A DNA stretch of 64,000 nt, taken from assembly GCA_023614405.1 (NCBI GenBank), contig CM042687.1, positions 233,332,292 through 233,396,291 of the forward strand, in the 5' to 3' direction. Within the stretch, counting starts at the first letter, position 1, and each line of letters begins with the position of its first letter. Below the pieces are notes generated by a model. It was given only the letters and a program-made list of their open reading frames with translations. It searched no databases and was not told the origin of the DNA. The stretch is from Avena insularis (lineage: Eukaryota; Streptophyta; Magnoliopsida; Poales; Poaceae). Positions 56,002 to 64,000 of the stretch are shown here, one piece after another. Position numbers and translations under genes: made by a program.

Positions 56002-57585
56002 TGAAGGGAATATGCCCTGAGAGGCAATAATAAAGTGTTTATTATGTATATTCCAAGTATATGATAGATGTTTATTTTGCATGCTATAATTGTATTAATA
56101 TGGAAACGTTAATACATGTGTGTTTAATAAACAAACAGAAAGTTCCTAGTTATGCCTCTCTCGTAAACTAGCTCGTTGATTAACAAGATGATCAAGGTTT
56201 CCTGATCATAGACATTGGATGTTGTTAATAACGGGATCACAACATTAGTGTAATGGTGTGATGAACATTCATCCGAAGTATAGCATTACGATCAAAGTCG
56301 TTTATATTGCTATAACAACTTACGAAGTGATCCTAATCCTTAGACCATGAGATCATGTCAATCACTAACACCGGAAGAGTTTCTTGATAACATCAAACGT
56401 CACACCATAACAGAGTGATTATAAAGATGGGTTCAGAACTAATAAAGTGTTATGATGAGTCCCATGTATCGAGAGTGGAATTTGTTCATCCCGATGACGG
56501 ATCTGGGCCCTCTCGGTGATATCACATTGGTTAGCTTGAATGCAAGTGATTTGATCAATAGAATGTTTTATCATGGGAACGAGAAAAGAGTGCATGTCAG
56601 TAATGAGATCAAACTATGTATGGAGATACCGATGATCGAATCTCGGACATGTAATATATCGCGAAACAAAGGGATTAAGATACTAGCGTAAAAGGTTCCG
56701 ACGATCACAAGAAAGTCATTGTTGAATGTGTGGGAGTCAGTATGGGTCTCCAGATCTAGCTTCTGATTATTGATCCGAGAGGGGTCTCGATCATGTCCGC
56801 ATTATTCACGAACCGTAGGGTGACACACTTAAGAGACACCGACATCCAATTGGAGCAAAAGTTTAATGCCGAAAAGAATAACAAGCGCAGGAATTTATTT
56901 CACTAGATACCGAAATAGGTTTTCGGGTGAAATTGCAGAAAGTGTTTTTGCATGTGAAATAGAATTCTAGCAAGGGGTTATATGTGAATGTTTGTCATTA
57001 AAGTAATTGAAAAAATTCTGAATAAATAAAAAGAGTTTTATTTAATGAGAGTTTGCATTAAATTTGGTGGAAATTTAATGGCAATTTTGAGTGGACGGAA
57101 TTGAAAGGATTTTTGTGAGTGGAGTGTCCACCCATAGGAATGAAGGAGGGGAGGGGGCAACCCCCATGGCCGGCGGCCACCCCCTTGGGTTCCCCCCTCC
57201 TCCTATAAAAGGCACCCCCTCTCCTCTCTCTCACTCACACCTCCTCATGAAGGATCTCTCTCCCCCTCTAGTATTTACCCCCCATGGTCTCGGACTAGCG
57301 AGATACATGTTCCTAGTGGCTATTCGGCAAGAAAGAGTTGTGCTTCCGCTGCATCGCTGGAGCGAGGATGCAGAGGTTGCTCGGTGCCTCGGACGTGTGT
57401 GCGAGCACGGATGCGCTGCTGATTTGCGGCGCTAGGACTTCCTCTCGATCTTGAGATCGGCAAGAGGTCGTCTACATCAACCACGAGTTTAACTCGTTAA
57501 GCTTTGTCGGTCTTCAAGGGTATGTTCTCTACGGATATACATCCGCCCATTGTTTGTATCTAGTAGATAGATCTTGGTCACATGG
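56002..57585 (+). repeat. 3' LTR of the 41303 copia, truncated
   Basis: Starts TGAAGGGAATATGCCC after PPT AGTGGGAGAC. It is alignable with 41303-42955 up to about 57580, where the TAT-type Gypsy LTR begins; the last ~60 bases are missing. TATA box TATAAAA at 57204-57210. Confidence 0.92.
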
Positions 57586-58069
57586 TTATACTCTACGGGT
57601 ACGTAACTTCAGCATACCTGGTCCAGCCCAAGGAAGGCCCACGGCCAATATACGCCAGCCCATGAAGATTTTCGGGTGGCCTAGGCCCATGACGCCTTCG
57701 GATCCTTGAAGAACAAGACTAGAGTTTCAATACAACTTGTAACCTACTTGTATCGGTACCCGAGACCTAGCCTCCCCATATATAAAGGCTAGGAGGGTCC
57801 AACGACGAGGACAATCCAACAACGATTACACCCTGCGATTACGACATACACACCTCCACGCCAGATCGAATCTGCGCACCCTGTAACTTTCGGTTCCGCA
57901 ATAAAGAGCGGACAAGCGGAGTAGGGTTTTCCCTCCGGGGGCCTGAACCTGGGTAAATCCCGTGTCCCCTGGTTGCTTGTCTGTTAACCGTGCCACGATC
58001 TCCAGCATCCCCATCTGCTCCAAAACCCAAGTCCATAGCAATGGGCATTGACGAGTTGAAACCTCGTCA
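57586..58069 (+). repeat. 5' LTR of the TAT-type Gypsy
   Basis: Begins near ATACTCTACGGGTACGTAAC and ends CCTCGTCA before the PBS. TATATAAA at 57779-57786 and AATAAAG near 57901 give plausible promoter and poly(A) signals. GACGAG/CTCGTC near the 3' end form a short inverted repeat. Confidence 0.8.
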
Positions 58070-58087
58070 ATTGGCGCCGTCTGTGGG
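58070..58087 (+). other. Primer binding site (TAT type)
   Basis: ATTGGCGCCGTCTGTGGG directly follows the LTR end. TGGCGCC-type primer sites are typical of TAT and Athila lineages and differ from the tRNA-Met site of the other elements here. Confidence 0.88.
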
Positions 58088-58208
58088 AATTGGGGCTGCT
58101 GATTGTGCGGTCGTGACGGTTCCGACCCGATCGATCTACAACTCCTCGGCGACGGAGAATCACCTCCTCTTCGGCGCTTTCGACTTCACCGCCCACTCGC
58201 CAGCCACC

Positions 58209-60337
58209 ATGAAGGATTTCGAGCCCGTAGGCGACGGACTCGAAATTCTATTCGGGAGCTTCTGCTTCCAGGTGGGACAAGCTGGCACCCTCCGCCTCCC
58301 CGAGCGGATGCCCATGCCGCCGATCAGGCCCGCTTCGTGGGCTCCACACCCCGTGCTACGCACGTCACCATCAACATATGAGTTCTACAGCAGCAGCTGC
58401 TGCAACTCCGATCTATGCGATCCACCTTCGGAAGAAGGGACCTACGGTTCCAAATCCGAAAGCTGCGGCAGCAGCCAACCAATCTGCAGGCGCTATCATG
58501 CGCGCAATCATCAAACCGGCGAAGACCGCCTAACCCGCGCCCAACCCGAACCCGCGAAGCGGAAAACGGCAGCAGGAAAACAGGGGCCACCTCATCCAAC
58601 TTAGCAAAGAAGGATGGGCCGAAGCACGCCGCGCCGTCGCAGGCGAAATAGTCCTACCTCTGGACTCCCCATGTGACCTGCTGATGGCATACCACTACCT
58701 CCTCATCGAGGAGCACAAGAAGCAAGTCAAGATGCAGGAGACGCTCGATAAACGCAAGAAAGCAGCCTCTGAGTCCAGTGCATGGCAGGCGCTCTCGCCA
58801 TGGGACCCGGCTCCGGCACAAAGCGGAAATCAGAAACAAGCACCACTCGGGTGGAAAAAATGAACCGAAGGAGCGTGGCGTGACCCGAACCCTCCACACA
58901 TCGTTCATGGATATGGGCCGGCGGCAACATCACCCGAAGGCGCCACAAGCGCGATCATGGCAGCACTGCGTATCTTGCGGCTCACCCACCTCCGGAGGGA
59001 CCCGAAAAAGGGCCATGCATAGGTCCGCACTCACGGACTAGGACTAATCGAGCTGCGCTCCAAAGATGCTCTACGGGCGAAGAAGAAAGCTCCGGCCAGG
59101 CGACCGAGCCCCACTCCCTCATCCGAAGATGAAGAAGAACACGACCTTCCTCGAAGGAAGAAGAGCTCGCACCGCCACAAACACGACTACGACGCCAGAG
59201 ACAAGCTTACACAGCGCAAGATCGACAAAGCACGCCAAGCCAACGCATGCTCATCCGAATCTGAGATGGATGAAGACGAAGGAGAACTTCTGCGGGGCCC
59301 GATGCTTCAGCATATCCATCCGTCGAACACGGATGCCACGCAACTTTAAGCTTCGCCGGATACTCCAGTTCAGCACGCAAGATCCAAAGTCCTGGCTCTG
59401 CGACCATCATCATCCGTCAAGCTTCACGGAGGCAACAAAGAAACCGCCATGCAATGCCTTCAGCGGTGACGGTAGCGGCGCGGTCTGCTCAGCAGCCTAT
59501 CATCAGGATCCATCCGAAGCTGGGAGGAGCTCGCTTATAGCTTCATCCGAAACTTCAAAGGCACCAGCAAAAGGCCCGCCTCAATCGAAGAGCTGCGAGC
59601 CTGCACTCAGAGAACGGGTGAATCTATTCGCTCGTACATACTACGCTGGTCTACGACCAAGAACTCCACAGCACACATCTCCGAAGAGCGGGCCATCGAC
59701 GCCTTCAGGGACGGCGTCAAACGCTTCAAGGAGAAACTTGTACGCGTAAAGCCCAAGACACTCGACCAGCTCATGGAAATCGCCAACAGTTGGGCAGATG
59801 GCGAAGATTGCATCCAGCGGGCGCAATCAGATGAAGAAGACGACTACGGCCGAAGACGCGAACGCCGCAGCAAGAGGAGACCGCGCGTCTACGAGGACCG
59901 CGACGGACCCGACATGGTCGCAGCCGGCTACGCCGACCGCCGTAACGACAACAGCCGCAGCAGCGGAGGATATCGCAGCGGAAACTTCCGCGACAACGGA
60001 CGACCAACGCCGCGACCGCGACAATGGACCTTCAGCACTCGACAAACTTTCGGGTCCATGCACCATCCACTTCTACATCGACAAACAAGATGGCAAAAAT
60101 AAAGCTAGCCACATGCTCAAGGACTGCCGCGAGTTCCAGAAACTCAGCGAAAGCATGGTACAGATGAGGCAACAAGCTCCAATTCTTGCGTTCGGAAACG
60201 CACTTGCGCCAGGCGAAATAGCACACGGAGCTCCTCCACCGCCGCCTATTGGAGGCCCACATCAACCAGTCGCACCAGCGCAAAACAACGCCGGGATCGC
60301 CTACCCCCCACCAAAAGGAGCACTCAATATGATCTGA
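58209..60337 (+). pseudogene. TAT-type gag, frameshifted
   Basis: The likely start is the ATG at 58209 (MKDFEPVGDGLEILF). The frames change repeatedly. The capsid block SWEELAYSFIRNFKGTS and the FARTYY/LRWST region (about 59520-59660) lead to LDQLMEIANSWADGEDCIQ (59758-59815). An Arg/Asp-rich linker (DYGRRRERRSKRRPR) follows. Many small indels; not functional. Confidence 0.8.
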
Positions 60338-60460
60338 AGGACATCCACAAGCGGGTGCGAAGAAAATCACCGACAAATCAACATGGCGTGACAACTCCGC
60401 TGCAATCCACTGAGTACCTCAGCGGATCGGAGTCTGCATCACATTCACCAGCGGATCACC

Positions 60461-60736
60461 TTGCAGATCCCTCGCCCAGGTCATGCTGCCCTGGTGCTGG
60501 AGGCGCAGATCGGAGGCTTCGAGATGAGTCGTGTCTTCATGGACGGCGGCAGCGGCATCAACCTAATATTCGCAAGCACTCTAGCAGCTATGCGGATCCC
60601 GCAATGCAGCCTAGAACAATCAGACACAACGTTCCACGGCATTGTCCCAGGGAAGGGCATCTTCCCCCTGGGCAAAATAGGGCTCAACGTCATCTTCGGG
60701 ACACCGGACAACTTTCGGCGGGGCGCCTCGAATTGA
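60461..60736 (+). pseudogene. TAT-type protease
   Basis: A 91-codon frame with AALVLEAQIGGFEMSRVFMDGGSGINLIFASTL. The FMDGGS site is the retropepsin motif in the D-G-G-S form usual for TAT elements. The end is shifted relative to the RT. Confidence 0.85.
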
Positions 60737-61065
60737 AGTGGTGGACTGGTCGCAATACCACGCCATCCTGGGGCCGCGTAGCATTCGCAAGGTTCCTGGC
60801 CGTCCCACACTCGCATACCTACTACTCAAGATGCCAGGACCAAAGGCGTCATCACGATCCACGGAGCTTCACCCGATCGGACCAATGCGGCGAGATTTCA
60901 ACAAAATCTCCAGTCCTTGGCATGCAAGAGCGAGCTTGTAAGGCTCCATGAGCGGCGACAATGGGCTACCCCAGTCACCAAGCGAGCACCTGATATGTCT
61001 TTCGACTCCACCATCAACACCAAAAAGTACAGGTCCATCCAATGGATGCCTCCAAGGCGGCGCTA

Positions 61066-61925
61066 ATCGCCAACGACCTCAACACCCGCATAGGAAGCGC
61101 TCGTCGAATTCCTCCGTGAGCACTGGAAATCTTCGCTTTGGTGTCCTGCGGACATGCCAGAGTTCGAAATTCGCCGACACGCACTCAATGTCTTCCCAAA
61201 CACCAAGCCAGTCAACAGTCCATCCGAAGACCGCCAGACCCGAGCGAAGTTATCAGCAAAGAGATCAGCAGTTACTTGGCGAGACTTCATCCGGGAAATC
61301 AAGGAAGCGAGTGGCTGGCAAACACGATGATGGTCCCGAAGAAGGACACGGACATCCTGCGGATGTGCGTGAACTTCACGTCCGAACAAACACTGCTCTA
61401 AGGACCACTTCCCTCTCCCTCGGATCGACCGGATCATCGATTGCGGGTTGTGAAACTCTCCTTCCTCGGCGCCTACTCAGGCTATAACCAGATTCGACTC
61501 AAGGTTGAAGATCAAGAAAACGGCGTTCATCACACCGTTCGGAGTATCTGCTACAACACAATGCCCTTCGGCTAAAGATCGGGTGCCACGTACCAGCGAT
61601 GCATGCGAGCTTGCCTCAAGGACCAGATCGGTCATAGCGTCCAAGTCTATGTCGACGACATAGTCATCAAAACCAAGGAGGCAAGAACACTTATCGACGA
61701 TCTCCGCGAGACGTTCGACAACCTTGATCGCTACAGGATCAAGCTCAATCCAGAAAAGTGCGCCTTCAGCATCCCCTCAGGTCAGCTGCTCGGATACTTC
61801 ATCTCTCAATGAGGGATCGAAGCGAACCCGAAGAAAATCAAAGCTATCATGACAATGGAGAAGCCGAAAAACCTCAAGGGCGTTCAGCAGCTCGCAGGGC
61901 GATGGCGGCACTAAGAGTTCATCAG
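61066..61925 (+). pseudogene. TAT-type reverse transcriptase
   Basis: Pieces in order: MPEFEIRRHALNVFPN (about 61150), ASGWQ then MVPKKDTDILRMCVNFT (61328-61378), LGAYSGYNQIRLKVEDQ (about 61470), YQRCMRACLKDQIGHSVQVYVDDIVIKTK (active site YVDD at about 61651) and LNPEKCAFSIPSGQLLGYF. Stops and shifts occur near 61325, 61399, 61573 and 61810. Confidence 0.88.
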
Positions 61926-61929
61926 CCAC

Positions 61930-62275
61930 ATGGGCGAAGGCCCTACCATTTTACCAACTGCTGCGCCAGCGAACAAGTTCAGTGGACACGAAGCCAACGA
62001 CGCATTTGAAAACCTCAAGCGGCTCCTCTCCACCTCGCCCGTTTTGGTCACGCCAAAAGAGCGCGAGCCCCTGTTGCTGTACATAGCAGCCACACACCAG
62101 GTGGTCAGCACAGTACTCGTGGTCGAACGACCCGAAGAAGGCAAGACCCATGGGGTACAACGCCCAATTTACTACCTCAGCGAGGTTCTCACTCCAACAA
62201 AACAGCGGTACCCGCACTACCAGAAGCTGGCCTACGGCGTGTTCATGACGGCTCGACGGCAGTGAGCCACTACTT
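61930..62275 (+). pseudogene. TAT-type RNase H (RT-linked)
   Basis: The open frame 61930-62265 includes ANDAFENLKRLLSTSPVLVTP, EPLLLYIAATHQVVSTVLV, RPIYYLSEVLTPTKQRYPHY and QKLAYGVFMTARR, the degenerate RNase H linked to gypsy RT. It is followed by a second RNase H-like region. Confidence 0.85.
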
Positions 62276-62466
62276 CCGAGCATCGGTGATGGTGGTCAGC
62301 GAGCACCCCTAAACAGCATCTGAACAATCCGGAGGCCACGGGACGCGTGGCCCTGTGGGGCATCGAACTATCACCTGGACATCATCTCTGACGACAAGCG
62401 ACAATCAAATCTCAAGTCCTTCCGGACTTCCTGGTGCCTGGATGGAGCTGTAGCTGCTGACACCCA

Positions 62467-62925
62467 CATGTCGCAATCCTGGACAATGCATTTTGCGGCT
62501 CCAAGCGAAGCGGGCGGGGCAGGAGTCATCTTGACCTCCCATAAGGTGACAAGATGAAATCGTCCTTGGATGAAATTGAGCCTCCAACAACGAGGCGAAT
62601 CGAGGCCCTCATCCATGGCATGCGGATGGCAAAATATGCGGCGCAGCGCTGGTCATCTGGTGACTCAACCTTGTCGTCCAGACGATGAATGAGTGCGACG
62701 CACATGCCGAAAACATGATCGTGTACCGCGCACTATACAACACACTCGAAGGAGAATTCGACGGCTGCGAACTTCGGCACGTCGGAAGAGAGAGCAACGA
62801 GGAGGCCGATAGACTCTCCAACATCGGCTCCACTTGTGCAAAAGTACCACCAGGTGTGTTCCTCGAACAGATCTGCGTGCCATCCATCAGCGGAAATTCC
62901 CAAGGGATCACCCGAAGAAGCGAGA
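62467..62925 (+). pseudogene. Second (archaeal-type) RNase H domain
   Basis: SWTMHFAAPSEAGGAGVILTS (about 62475-62545) matches the start of the extra RNase H of TAT elements, then EALIHGMRMAKYAA (about 62605) and MNECDAHAENMIVYRALYN... FDGCELRHVGRESNEEADRLS (62685-62820). Presence of two RNase H domains supports the TAT lineage. Frameshifts near 62555 and 62650. Confidence 0.78.
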
Positions 62926-62984
62926 ACACTCGGGGCTCGCTGCGAAGGTCAAGAAGGACCCAAAAAGTTGGATACCGAAGTCAC

Positions 62985-64000
62985 CATGGTCAACCTGATG
63001 CAGGTCATGGTAGTCGAAGAAACCTGGACACGCCCATACCTCCAGTTCATGCTAAACGGAAACTTACCAGACAACCCGACAGATGCCCGGCGCATATCTC
63101 GTCGGTCAAAAGCCTTCACCATCATCAACGGTGAACTGTACAAACGCAGCATTACAGGCGTCCTACAACGGTGCGTCACCATCAGCGATGGCAAGACCAT
63201 ACTCCAAGATATCCACAAGGGCATCTGCGGCCACCACATGACGGCGCTCCTTGTCGCCAAAGCTCTCTGAGCAGGATTCTATTATTGGCGGCCATGAGCG
63301 ACTCAAGGACATCGTCCGAAGATGCAACAGGTGCCAGCGGTTCGCCGATAAACCCGCACCTTTTGGGTCCGAACTTCGACCCATACCCATAGCTTGGCCT
63401 TTTGCTCAATGGGGCCTTCACATGATCGGCAAACTGCCAAAATCCTCGAAGGGAGGACACGTCTTCCTCTTGGTCGCAGTCGACAAATTCACCAAGTGGA
63501 TCGAGGCCATGCCAGTCACCAACCAGAAGGGCAAAACCGCCGTCAAGTTCTTCGAATCCATAGTCTACAGATTCGGCGTACCGCACAGCATCATCACCGA
63601 TAACGGATCAAACTTCATCTACCAAGAAATCCACGACATATGCGAAGGCCTCGAGATCAATATCACGTACGCCTCAGTGGCGCACCCGCAAACAAACGGG
63701 CAAGTGGAAAAGGCCAACGGCCTAATCGGCGCTGGCATCAAGAAACGCCTCATGAGCTCACTCGAGCACAAAGCTGGCAACTGGACGAAAGAGCTACCGT
63801 CTGTCCTGTGGAGCTTACGAACTACGCCAAACAGCTCCACCGGCTACACACCGTTCTTCATGGTACACGAGCTGAGGCCGTGCTACCCGGCAATCGCCAC
63901 CAGGCTCCGAGTCGTTGCTTATAGCGAGGCGAATCACGGCTGCACTTTCGAAGGCGCCGTCGACACACTCGGCGAAGCACGGGATATAGCAGCAGCTAGA
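62985..64000 (+). CDS. TAT-type integrase, partial at window end
   Basis: The zinc-binding N-terminal part is at 62985-63350 (KSITGV-like region, ICGHHM for the His pair, CNRCQRF for the Cys pair), with shifts near 63270-63380. From about 63380 the frame is open to the last base (from the ATG at 63422 alone, 193 codons). It contains VAVDKFTKWIEAMP (first Asp), IITDNGSNF (second Asp) and HPQTNGQVEKANG (Glu), then LWSLRTTPNSSTGYTPFFMV. All three catalytic acidic residues are present. The 3' end lies outside the window. Confidence 0.88.

Larger units (their letters stand above)
41303..57585 (+). mobile_element. Plus-strand copia carrying a nested copia
   Basis: 5' LTR 41303-42955, PBS 42957, leader, gag, protease, integrase (to 46444), then a nested minus-strand copia (46450-54426), resumed RT-RNase H (54432-55969), PPT, and a 3' LTR from 56002 cut near 57585 by a TAT-type Gypsy. 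The left target sequence would be ATACA (41298-41302); the right one is lost. It inserted into the RT of the minus-strand copia. Frames contain several stops. Confidence 0.92.
57586..64000 (+). mobile_element. TAT/Retand-type Ty3/gypsy retrotransposon, 5' part
   Basis: A short 5' LTR (57586 to 58069, start uncertain by a few bases), then PBS ATTGGCGCCGTCTGTGGG, gag, protease, RT, RNase H, a second RNase H-like domain and integrase running off the window end. The PBS and the extra RNase H are hallmarks of the TAT lineage. Coding is strongly frameshifted up to about 63300 and then open. It inserted into the 3' LTR of the 41303 copia. Confidence 0.9.

Overview
This window looks like a TE-rich, gene-poor stretch of a large grass nuclear genome, most likely a Triticeae species (wheat, Aegilops, barley or rye). 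The reasons are copia LTRs of the BARE/WIS/Angela type (TG..GG.ATATGCCC..AGAGGCAAT ends), Stowaway MITEs, a CACTA element with GTGCGCCA-type subterminal repeats, and GC-rich grass-style exons. I see no rRNA, tRNA, CRISPR or bacterial signal. All calls come from reading the sequence; no database was searched.

Layout. 1-2269: AT-rich, low-complexity and unassigned DNA. 2275-4933: an internally deleted copia element on the minus strand, bounded by a perfect 5-bp target duplication (TAGAC). 5445-5566 and 6116-6238: two Stowaway-type MITEs. 7612-8657: a carboxylesterase (CXE, alpha/beta hydrolase) gene broken by three frameshifts; about 60 bp of its upstream sequence is duplicated 1 kb further up. 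9114-12158: a FAR1/FHY3-related (FRS) gene with a 5'UTR intron, four coding exons and two one-base frameshifts. It is the best gene in the window.

13468-29151: an unrecognised grass gene split by a CACTA element (13749-28986), which is itself split by a 13.8-kb Tekay/Del-type chromovirus (Gypsy, 13807-27605). That Gypsy has ~4-kb LTRs, a chromodomain at the end of pol and an extra reading frame ahead of gag.

29998-57585: a stack of copia elements. A minus-strand copia (LTR end at 29998, pol up to 41302) is split first by a copia with near-identical LTRs but a ruined interior (30776-39565, TSD GAGCG), then by a second plus-strand copia (41303 to about 57585). The second one carries a nearly intact minus-strand copia nested in its pol (46450-54426, TSD CCCGG). 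The 3' LTR of the 41303 element is cut near 57585 by the 5' LTR of a TAT/Retand-type Gypsy, which runs off the window at 64000 with its integrase frame still open.

How it fits together. Apart from the FRS gene, the CXE remnant and the split hypothetical gene, the window is a record of nested insertions, and their relative order can be read from the junctions. The most interesting signal is the 30776-39565 copia. Its LTRs, primer site, 5' leader and polypurine tract are well kept while gag-pol is decayed, as expected for a non-autonomous element copied in trans. Small indels cluster in the GC-rich parts of LTR pairs, so some single-base frameshifts, including those in the FRS gene, could be consensus errors.
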